Source: an uncultured Clostridium sp.
GTDB taxonomy: Bacteria > Bacillota > Clostridia > Lachnospirales > Lachnospiraceae
Direction: 5' to 3'
Assembly (NCBI GenBank): GCA_905192625.1
Contig: CAJJLI010000173.1
Coordinates: forward strand, 1 to 5,739
DNA: 5,739 bases
The notes under the pieces are model-generated. The model was not told the DNA's origin, did no database searches, and worked only from the letters and a program-made list of their open reading frames with translations. Of the stretch, positions 1 through 4,962 are shown piece after piece; the first letter of the stretch is position 1; the number at the start of each line of letters is the position of its first letter. Made by a program: the position numbers and the translations under genes.

Positions 1-1126
1 TTTTAATAAATTTCGTTAATTCTTCAAATTCAGGAAATTCTCCTCTTTTTTTCTCATAACGCTCTTCTAATGTATTTCGTATTAAAAACAAATGATGGGA
101 TAATAGCATTTTTACATCCGATTCTTTTAATAGTTTTAGCTTGCAATATTCCTCTATTTTATCAAATGAATTTTTCAGTTCTTCCAAATCACCAATCTCA
201 ATTTGAAAACAGATCATTTCAAAAAGTTTATCTATAACAATTCCTTTGCACTCTTTTAGTGCCTCAATTGTTACTGCCTCTTCATTATGAAATATAAATT
301 GATATTCTGACAATAACCTGGCACATTCATAAGAATAATGAATATCTTCCCAATGTGCAACATCATGTCCCATACAGATAAAATACCTATGATTCAATAG
401 CGTATTTAATTTGTGATTATTAGATAATAGCTTATGTAATAAGGCCTGATACGAGATTCCTTTTCCGATTAATACCCATTTATCATCAATTGTAATGTAT
501 TCAATGGATTCAATCCCTTTTATCATAACATCTAGCTTTTCTTTTGAGGGATATTCAATGCTTGTTTTTTCACAATCTACTTGATTACATAAAATCGCCA
601 CACAAAACTTTGAATACTCCACATTAAAACGGTAGAACTTCATTTGTTTTATTAATGCGTCTTTTTCTTTACAACATAGAACCATGCTCCTAAGTAATTC
701 TTGAATAGCCGTTTGTTCATTCATTTCGTTTATATCTTTTAGCTTCTTTTTCTCTTCTAGTTCATTTACAATGACGCATAGATTATCCGCTAATTCATCT
801 TCATCCACTGGTTTTAATAAATAATCCCTTACCCCCAATGAAATTGCAGTTTTTGCAAATTCAAAATCAGAAAAACCGGTAAGTATTATGAAATTACCTT
901 TAAAACCTTTTTCTTTTGCTTGGTGGATTAACTCAAGTCCATTCATGCCAGGCATCTTTACATCAACAAGGACAAGATCTGGCTGATACTTTAATACTTT
1001 TTCGAGTCCATCTATTCCGTCAATTCCTTGTGCACATACTTCAAATTGGTAATCTTCCCAAGAAAGCAAACGCATTAAGCCTTCTCTTACAGTAGGTTCA
1101 TCATCTATGATTATCATCCGATACAT
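1..1126 (-). CDS. YesN-type response regulator (receiver domain; C-terminus cut off by the window edge)
   Basis: The reading frame begins at ATG 1126-1124 and stays open to the left edge, giving 375 codons without a stop, so this is a 5' partial gene. Residues 1-120 are a CheY-like receiver domain: acidic pair D8/D9 after a hydrophobic strand (MIIIDDEP), phospho-acceptor D55 in LVLVDVKMPGMNG, T83 in IILTGFSDF and K105 in YLLKPVDE. A charged helical linker follows (about 108-135). Residues 150-375 match no fold I can name, but this long uncharacterised middle is usual for YesN-like regulators, which end in an AraC-type helix-turn-helix at about residue 400-520. That DNA-binding domain would lie outside the window, so AraC output is inference. 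The start is supported by AAGGAAAGG at 1136-1144, nine bases upstream. A partner membrane histidine kinase is expected nearby but is not visible. The gene is divergent from the aldo/keto reductase and may or may not control it. Confidence 0.88.
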   Translation of the reverse strand, partial: MYRMIIIDDEPTVREGLMRLLSWEDYQFEVCAQGIDGIDGLEKVLKYQPDLVLVDVKMPGMNGLELIHQAKEKGFKGNFIILTGFSDFEFAKTAISLGVRDYLLKPVDEDELADNLCVIVNELEEKKKLKDINEMNEQTAIQELLRSMVLCCKEKDALIKQMKFYRFNVEYSKFCVAILCNQVDCEKTSIEYPSKEKLDVMIKGIESIEYITIDDKWVLIGKGISYQALLHKLLSNNHKLNTLLNHRYFICMGHDVAHWEDIHYSYECARLLSEYQFIFHNEEAVTIEALKECKGIVIDKLFEMICFQIEIGDLEELKNSFDKIEEYCKLKLLKESDVKMLLSHHLFLIRNTLEERYEKKRGEFPEFEELTKFIK

Positions 1127-1211
1127 ACAGCAAATCCTTTCCTTCAAAACAATTTGGTATGGGGTTTAGAGTGACTTTTATTTGACCTTACATAAAAAAG
1201 TACATGACATA

Positions 1212-1240
1212 ATTATATACAAAAAATTCCTTTTTAGCAA
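1212..1240 (-). promoter_or_regulatory. Promoter of the response regulator gene
   Basis: Read on the minus strand there is TTGCTA (1240-1235) as a -35 box, a 17-base spacer, and a perfect TATAAT (1217-1212) as a -10 box, with a TG just upstream of it. A start near 1205 would give a leader of about 80 bases before the ATG at 1126. This is a sigma-A type match by eye, not an experimental call. Confidence 0.55.
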
Positions 1241-1255
1241 TATGTATCCGTTTTA

Positions 1256-1268
1256 TTGCCATAGGCAA
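1256..1268. promoter_or_regulatory. Small inverted repeat, possible operator
   Basis: TTGCC-ATA-GGCAA is a perfect 5-bp inverted repeat with a three-base centre, flanked by T-rich bases on the left and A-rich bases on the right that extend the symmetry imperfectly. It lies about 16 bases upstream of a TATAAT at 1284-1289 and about 105 bases before the reductase start. TTGCCA at 1256-1261 resembles a -35 box, but its spacing to that TATAAT is 22 bases, too long for a normal promoter. A regulator binding site is therefore possible but unproven. Confidence 0.25.
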
Positions 1269-1283
1269 AAATTAGTGAATTTA

Positions 1284-1289
1284 TATAAT
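1284..1289 (+). promoter_or_regulatory. Candidate -10 box for the aldo/keto reductase gene
   Basis: A perfect TATAAT lies on the plus strand about 85 bases upstream of the reductase ATG. At the usual 16-18 base spacing there is no good -35 hexamer (candidates read taggca, ataggc or catagg). If this is the promoter it is probably activator-dependent or weak. A second TATAAT at 1342-1347 is too close to the ribosome binding site to be a sensible alternative. Confidence 0.3.
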
Positions 1290-1357
1290 AATCTACAAAC
1301 AAAGAAATAGAATTTCCATTTTTATTACCTTCCTCCTATTCTATAATAAGTTAGGAA

Positions 1358-1364
1358 AAGGAGG
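1358..1364 (+). promoter_or_regulatory. Ribosome binding site deciding the reductase start
   Basis: A perfect AAGGAGG lies nine bases before ATG 1374. It rules out the TTG at 1365, which directly abuts this motif and could not be used with it. Confidence 0.85.
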
Positions 1365-1373
1365 TTGTTATTT

Positions 1374-2369
1374 ATGTATTTAGCAGATGAAAATCGTTAT
1401 GATGGTATGAAATACCGTCGTTGTGGGAAAAGTGGTATCAAACTTCCTGCCCTAGCCCTTGGCTTATGGCATAACTTTGGGAGTGTAAATCGCTATGACA
1501 CTATGGTTGAAATGGTAACTACTGCATTTGATTTGGGTATTACCCACTTTGACTTAGCAAATAATTATGGACCAATTCCTGGATCCGCAGAGGAGAACTT
1601 TGGAAAAATTCTTCGAAATGAACTAAAGCCATACCGCGATGAACTTCTAATTTCTACTAAGGCTGGATATTATATGTGGCCTGGACCTTATGGAGATAAT
1701 GGCAGCAAGAAGTATTTAATTTCAAGCTTAGATCAAAGCTTGAAGCGTTTAGGACTTGATTACGTTGATATCTTTTATCATCATAGACCAGATAAAGAGA
1801 CTCCATTGGAAGAGACAATGGGGGCATTGGATGCAATTGTTCGTTCAGGGAAGGCATTGTATGTTGGAATTTCTAATTACAGTGCGGAGGATACTCAAAA
1901 GGCAATTGAAATCTTAAATCAGCTTGGTACCCCTTTATTGATACACCAACCATCCTACTCTATGTTAAATCGTTGGGTAGAAGATGGATTGACCGATGTA
2001 TTAGATAAAAATGGAGTTGGAAGCATCGTATTTAGTCCATTGGCACAAGGTCTATTAACCAATAAGTATGCAAATGGTATTCCTGCTGACTCACGTGCCG
2101 CTGATTCAAGAAGCAGATTTTTAAATGAATCTTCTGTTACAACTTCAGTGGTTGAAAAAGTGAAGCAGCTCAATGTCATTGCGAAAAATCGTGGACAATC
2201 CATGACTCAATTAGCACTTGCTTGGGTACTTCGTAAAGAACGTATTACATGTGCACTGATTGGCGCTAGCCGTCCAGAACAAATTATTGAAAATGTACAT
2301 ACAGTGGATAATTTAGACTTTAGTGATGAAGAACTCAATTTGATAGAGAATATTTTAAAATCAGAGTAA
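1374..2369 (+). CDS. gpr: Aldo/keto reductase, YghZ/Gpr type (L-glyceraldehyde 3-phosphate reductase family)
   Basis: This is a complete 331-residue cytosolic TIM-barrel oxidoreductase. The family member YghZ/Gpr of E. coli reduces L-glyceraldehyde 3-phosphate with NADPH and also acts on methylglyoxal, so a role in clearing toxic carbonyls or stray triose phosphates is the best guess. The protein follows YghZ closely from memory: N-terminal YRRCGKSGIKLPALALGLWH, then THFDLANNYGP, STKAGYYMWPGPYG, LIHQPSYSMLNRWV and the C-terminal IGASRPEQIIENV that binds the cofactor phosphate. The catalytic tetrad is intact: D60, Y65, K96 and H137 (in YHHRPD). The length is slightly below the roughly 346 residues of the E. 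coli enzyme. The ATG at 1374 is chosen because it has a perfect Shine-Dalgarno sequence at ideal spacing and because the family also has a short stretch before the YRxCGKSG motif. The gene stands alone, divergent from the response regulator and followed by its own terminator. The exact substrate in this organism is inferred from the family. Confidence 0.93.
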   Translation: MYLADENRYDGMKYRRCGKSGIKLPALALGLWHNFGSVNRYDTMVEMVTTAFDLGITHFDLANNYGPIPGSAEENFGKILRNELKPYRDELLISTKAGYYMWPGPYGDNGSKKYLISSLDQSLKRLGLDYVDIFYHHRPDKETPLEETMGALDAIVRSGKALYVGISNYSAEDTQKAIEILNQLGTPLLIHQPSYSMLNRWVEDGLTDVLDKNGVGSIVFSPLAQGLLTNKYANGIPADSRAADSRSRFLNESSVTTSVVEKVKQLNVIAKNRGQSMTQLALAWVLRKERITCALIGASRPEQIIENVHTVDNLDFSDEELNLIENILKSE

Positions 2370-2400
2370 ATACGTACAGAAATAAAATAGATACTAGATT

Positions 2401-2435
2401 AGGGTGTTTCATATATGAAACATCCTTTCTCTTAT
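2401..2435 (+). terminator. Rho-independent terminator of the reductase gene
   Basis: Bases 2401-2426 fold into a hairpin of up to 11-12 bp (arms AGGGTGTTTCA and TGAAACATCCT with one G-U pair, short AT loop), followed by the pyrimidine-rich TTCTCTTAT. It starts 31 bases after the stop codon at 2369. The U-tract is not pure, so efficiency may be moderate. The opposite strand lacks a T-rich tail. Confidence 0.7.
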
Positions 2436-2440
2436 CAAAA

Positions 2441-2664
2441 TTAATTTATGGACCGTAATTTATGGAATGAAATTATGGAATAAGTTTATGTAATGGAATT
2501 TGTTTAATAGAATCTATCTAATGGTATTTATCTAATAGAATGTGATGAATAGAATCTATCTAATGAAATTTATCTAACGGTATCTGATGAATAGATTTTA
2601 TCTAATGAAATTTATCTAATAGAATCTGATGAATAGACTCTATCTAATGAAATCTATCTATAAA
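2441..2664. repeat. Tandem array of degenerate 14-bp units, partly in 42-bp triplets
   Basis: From 2483 to 2664 the sequence divides exactly into 13 consecutive 14-base units resembling AATYTATCTAATRG. Less regular copies (TTAATTTATGG-like, one about 12 bases long) reach back to about 2441. Within the array, every third unit carries the variant TGATGAATAG ending (units ending at 2552, 2594 and 2636). This gives three 42-bp higher-order repeats at 2511-2552, 2553-2594 and 2595-2636, then a partial fourth. By eye, neighbouring 42-mers share about 36-37 of 42 bases. All reading frames on both strands contain stops (TAA/TAG in each unit), so it is not protein-coding. The array fills the gap between the terminators of two convergent genes. 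Its function is unknown. Confidence 0.88.
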
Positions 2665-2698
2665 AATTTAGTCCATATCCCAATTATGAGATATGGAC
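2662..2698 (-). terminator. Rho-independent terminator of the zinc-ribbon protein gene
   Basis: A perfect 9-bp inverted repeat, GTCCATATC (2671-2679) and GATATGGAC (2690-2698), encloses a 10-base loop. Read on the minus strand the stem is followed by TAAATTTTT, a T-rich tail. It begins 12 bases past the stop codon of the 2711-3205 gene. On the plus strand no T-run follows, so it points to minus-strand transcription. Confidence 0.7.
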
Positions 2699-2710
2699 CT
2701 TGCTAGTATC

Positions 2711-3205
2711 TTATATCGTACCTAAGCTACCTAATAGCTCTGTTGCTGAACCAAAAAATGCAAATACGAAGAAGAAGGCAACTACCAACATAACTAACAT
2801 CGCTCTCGCCCAGTTTTTCCTCGTTGCTGGTGTCTTAGCACCGAATGCCCACATAAATAATAATGCTAAATAAGCAATCGTACCAACCATTGGTATAAAT
2901 GGTAAAAGCATTACCATAAGCCAATTACCAAATGTCATCGGTTTCTCTATTGTATTATCCTGTGTACCTGCAACACTTTGACCATTGTCTGGTTGGTAAG
3001 GATTTCCTCTGCGAGAAGCATCTCCTTGCATGTGTGCACTACCATCTTGGTCATAGTGTGAAGGAGTGTTTTGATAAACATTTGTTGTATTATTCTTAAA
3101 TTCTGGATATATATTATCTACACCAGCACGGAATGAAGCTCCACAATATTCACAGAAGTTCGCTTCCTCATTGGCAATTGTTCTCCCACATGTTTTACAA
3201 ATCAC
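2711..3205 (-). CDS. Zinc-ribbon protein with two membrane segments, function unknown
   Basis: The protein has 164 residues. An N-terminal zinc ribbon uses two CxxC pairs, C3/C6 and C18/C21. A hydrophilic, Asn/Gln/Asp-rich linker of about 65 residues follows (23-88) and looks disordered. Two hydrophobic segments at about 94-121 and 135-155 are predicted to cross the membrane, joined by a short basic loop (KTPATRKNWARA). Proteins with this plan are frequent in clostridia and usually annotated only as zinc-ribbon domain-containing. I do not know a function and do not assign one. The start codon is GTG 3205-3203, chosen because it directly precedes the first CxxC and has AAGGGGGA nine bases upstream; no upstream in-frame ATG is evident. 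The gene appears monocistronic, with its own promoter and terminator, and is convergent with the reductase gene. Confidence 0.85.
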   Translation of the reverse strand: MICKTCGRTIANEEANFCEYCGASFRAGVDNIYPEFKNNTTNVYQNTPSHYDQDGSAHMQGDASRRGNPYQPDNGQSVAGTQDNTIEKPMTFGNWLMVMLLPFIPMVGTIAYLALLFMWAFGAKTPATRKNWARAMLVMLVVAFFFVFAFFGSATELLGSLGTI

Positions 3206-3214
3206 GTTCGGTTA

Positions 3215-3222
3215 TCCCCCTT
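3215..3222 (-). promoter_or_regulatory. Ribosome binding site deciding a GTG start
   Basis: AAGGGGGA on the minus strand lies nine bases before the GTG at 3205-3203. It supports a non-ATG start for the zinc-ribbon protein. A run of five G replaces the usual GGAGG core. Confidence 0.6.
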
Positions 3223-3287
3223 TTTCTATCCTAATGCCTATAAATATAAACTATAATAGTACAATTACTCTGTCATTGCATTACAAG

Positions 3288-3316
3288 ATTATATCATGTT
3301 TTACTATAAAATCCAA
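3288..3316 (-). promoter_or_regulatory. Extended -10 promoter of the zinc-ribbon protein gene
   Basis: On the minus strand, TGATATAAT gives a perfect extended -10 (TATAAT at 3293-3288 preceded by TGA). TTGGAT at 3316-3311 sits 17 bases upstream as a partial -35 (first three bases match). Transcription would start near 3281, leaving a leader of about 75 bases before the GTG. I see no riboswitch-like structure in that leader. Confidence 0.6.
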
Positions 3317-3430
3317 TGAAATATTTATTAAGAACTCATAAATTGGAATAAAACTTACACTGAATATTGAAAGACTTAGTGAAACGTTTTTTACCTTTTA
3401 AGGCAAATCATATATAGATATCTTGCCGAA
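3317..3430. other. Intergenic stretch with no recognised gene
   Basis: AT-rich DNA between the zinc-ribbon gene promoter and the rnf terminator. Visible details are the 8-bp palindrome AAACGTTT (3382-3389) and a GGCAA...TTGCC inverted repeat (3402-3406 with 3423-3427) around an AT-rich 16-base loop. Neither can be tied to a function, and no reading frame with a ribosome binding site was noticed. Confidence 0.5.
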
Positions 3431-3432
3431 AG

Positions 3433-3504
3433 AAAAAAGAAAGGCCATAACGAAATGGCACTGTTCTATATCACAATAAAACCTTACATCTGTTACGACC
3501 TTTC
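3433..3504 (-). terminator. Rho-independent terminator of the rnf operon
   Basis: On the minus strand, starting 12 bases after the rnfB stop, GAAAGGTCGTAAC (3504-3492) pairs along all 13 positions with GTTATGGCCTTTC (3451-3439), two or three of the pairs being G-U. A run of six T follows immediately (3438-3433). The 40-base interior can extend the stem imperfectly (AGATG with CATTT, GTTTT with AGAAC). A shorter hairpin, GCCAT-TTCGTT-ATGGC, can form instead in front of the same T-run. Confidence 0.85.
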
Positions 3505-3515
3505 CAATTATTCTA

Positions 3516-4355
3516 TTATGCTATAATCTTTCGTGGACATTTTTCTGCACATTTTCCACAGTTCGTACACTTATCATAATCAATTTTAGCTAGATTATCA
3601 GTAACATGTACTGCATCATATTCACACGCTTTCACACACAAGGAACAAGCGATACATCCAACGCCACACACTGCGTTAACATCTTTACCCTTATCCTTAG
3701 AATTACACATTACCAAATGCTTTGCTTTTGCTGGCACAAGTTCAATTAAGTTCTTTGGACACTCTGTTACACATTTTCCACAAGAAACACATTTTTCTTC
3801 ATCAACAACAGCAACACCATTTATAACATGGATTGCATCAAATGCACATACTCGTACACAACTGCCAGCCCCTGTACATCCATAGGCACATGCTTTATCA
3901 CCACCACCTGGAGTTATAGCGATTTGTTTACAATCTGCATTTCCAAAGTAATTGTATTTCTGTTCTGTTTTGTCACAGGTACCATTGCATTTTACAAACG
4001 CAACTTTACGATCTGCCTTTGTAGCTGTTTTACCCATAACTTTAGCAATCTCATCATGAATGCTAGCACTTGCAACAGGACATCCATTTACTTCTGCTTC
4101 GCCATTCGCAATCGCTTTTGCTAATCCATCACATCCAGCAAATCCACAACCACCGCAGTTATTTCCAGGTAATAATTCACGAACGATAAGTTCTCTCTCA
4201 TCCACCTCAACATGGAAAACCTTTGCTGCAATTCCTAGTAAAATACCAATAACTAATCCGATCACACTAACAACAATTGCTGCTATTGCGATATCTTTTA
4301 CACTAATTGCAAGAGCACCGGTTCCCGCAAGGAGATTAATATACATCGTACTCAT
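3516..4355 (-). CDS. rnfB: RnfB, iron-sulfur subunit of the ferredoxin:NAD+ oxidoreductase
   Basis: The 279-residue protein is the electron entry subunit of the Rnf complex, anchored in the membrane with its clusters in the cytoplasm, where reduced ferredoxin docks. A single membrane helix spans about residues 21-45. Next comes the Fes domain motif with C67, C70, C75 and C92 (NNCGGCGFAGC...GCP). A middle region has C123, C127 and C142. Four ferredoxin-like cysteine clusters follow: C156/C160/C166/C170, C189/C192/C195/C199 (CVSCGKCVTECP), C234/C237/C240/C244 preceded by C217 and C230, and C263/C266/C269/C273 (CTNCGKCAEKCP). It is longer than the roughly 190-residue proteobacterial form, as is usual for clostridial RnfB. 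The ATG at 4355 is chosen over M4 because AGGGGGGA lies five bases upstream. It is the last gene of the operon, 17 bases after rnfA, and is followed by a strong terminator. Confidence 0.96.
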   Translation of the reverse strand: MSTMYINLLAGTGALAISVKDIAIAAIVVSVIGLVIGILLGIAAKVFHVEVDERELIVRELLPGNNCGGCGFAGCDGLAKAIANGEAEVNGCPVASASIHDEIAKVMGKTATKADRKVAFVKCNGTCDKTEQKYNYFGNADCKQIAITPGGGDKACAYGCTGAGSCVRVCAFDAIHVINGVAVVDEEKCVSCGKCVTECPKNLIELVPAKAKHLVMCNSKDKGKDVNAVCGVGCIACSLCVKACEYDAVHVTDNLAKIDYDKCTNCGKCAEKCPRKIIA

Positions 4356-4360
4356 TAAAT

Positions 4361-4368
4361 TCCCCCCT
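4361..4368 (-). promoter_or_regulatory. Unusual G-run ribosome binding site of rnfB
   Basis: The minus strand reads AGGGGGGA five bases before the rnfB ATG. It has a run of six G instead of GGAGG and lies inside the 17-base gap after the rnfA stop. A G-run of this kind pairs less well with the 16S tail than the GGAGG of rnfA and could set a lower or different translation rate. That consequence is inference. Confidence 0.55.
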
Positions 4369-4372
4369 ATTC

Positions 4373-4948
4373 TTATAGTAATCCTGCAAATCCAAAGAAT
4401 GCGATAGACATAAGCCCAGCTGTAATTAATACAATCGGTGAGCCTTGGAAGGATTTCGTAACATCATTAAACTCAATACGTTCACGAACACCTGCCATGA
4501 TTACGATAGCGATTGTAAAACCTACTGCAGTACCAAATCCGTTTACAACACTTGTTACAAATCCATATTCACTTTGAACGTTTGTTAATGCTACACCAAG
4601 CACCGCACAGTTTGTTGTGATTAATGGTAAGTAAACACCAAGGGCGTTGTATAGTCCTGGACTGAACTTTTTTAGGAACATTTCTATAAACTGAACAAGC
4701 GCTGCAATAACGATAATAAATACAATTGTATTCATGTATTGCAATCCTGTTTCATCAAGTATTAAATCATAAATGATACTACACAATGCGGATGCAATCG
4801 TAATAACGAATATTACGGCACCACCCATACCAGCAGCAGTTTCTGTCTTTTTCGATACGCCAAGGAACGGACATAAGCCAAGGAATTGACTTAATACGAC
4901 GTTATTAACAAGCGCAGCCCCTATGAGCACGATAAGTAATTCTTTCAT
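4373..4948 (-). CDS. rnfA: RnfA, membrane core subunit of the ferredoxin:NAD+ oxidoreductase
   Basis: The complete 191-residue hydrophobic protein has about six membrane helices, the normal length for RnfA/RsxA/NqrE. The family signatures are LSQFLGLCPFLGVSKK with C26 in the first helix region and PLITTNCAVLGVAL with C114 in the middle. In Rnf and Nqr complexes these cysteines, together with the matching pair in RnfE (NqrD), hold an intramembrane iron-sulfur cluster that passes electrons across the membrane core. RnfA and RnfE are homologous and insert with opposite topology. The start at ATG 4948 follows AGGAGGAAGGA, whose GGAGG part overlaps the TAG stop of rnfE, so translation of the two genes is probably coupled. 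The gene lies 14 bases after rnfE and 17 before rnfB. Confidence 0.97.
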   Translation of the reverse strand: MKELLIVLIGAALVNNVVLSQFLGLCPFLGVSKKTETAAGMGGAVIFVITIASALCSIIYDLILDETGLQYMNTIVFIIVIAALVQFIEMFLKKFSPGLYNALGVYLPLITTNCAVLGVALTNVQSEYGFVTSVVNGFGTAVGFTIAIVIMAGVRERIEFNDVTKSFQGSPIVLITAGLMSIAFFGFAGLL

Positions 4949-4962
4949 TTAAATCCTTCCTC

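Noticed and set aside
1342..1347. TATAAT as the main -10 box of the reductase
   Set aside because: Transcription would begin about four bases before the ribosome binding site, and no -35 hexamer stands at the right distance.
1365..1373. TTG start of the reductase frame at 1365, giving 334 residues
   Set aside because: The TTG touches the AAGGAGG motif itself, whereas ATG 1374 has the ideal nine-base spacing and fits the family N-terminus.
1657..2203. Minus-strand frames opposite the reductase (1657-1857 and 1955-2203)
   Set aside because: They are shadows of a clearly conserved plus-strand enzyme and have no supporting start signals.
2483..2664. CRISPR-like array
   Set aside because: The units are contiguous 14-mers without unique spacers, too short and too degenerate for CRISPR repeats, and no cas gene is present.
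3379..3392. Catabolite-repression (cre) like site around AAACGTTT
   Set aside because: The central CG is flanked one base too closely to fit the cre consensus and the right half lacks the CA end, so it is only a short palindrome in AT-rich DNA.
3828..4407. Plus-strand frames opposite rnfB (3828-4124 and 4060-4407)
   Set aside because: They are the antisense of a conserved cysteine-rich gene, have biased low-complexity composition and no ribosome binding site. The same applies to the frames opposite rnfE (4989-5216, 5279-5467).
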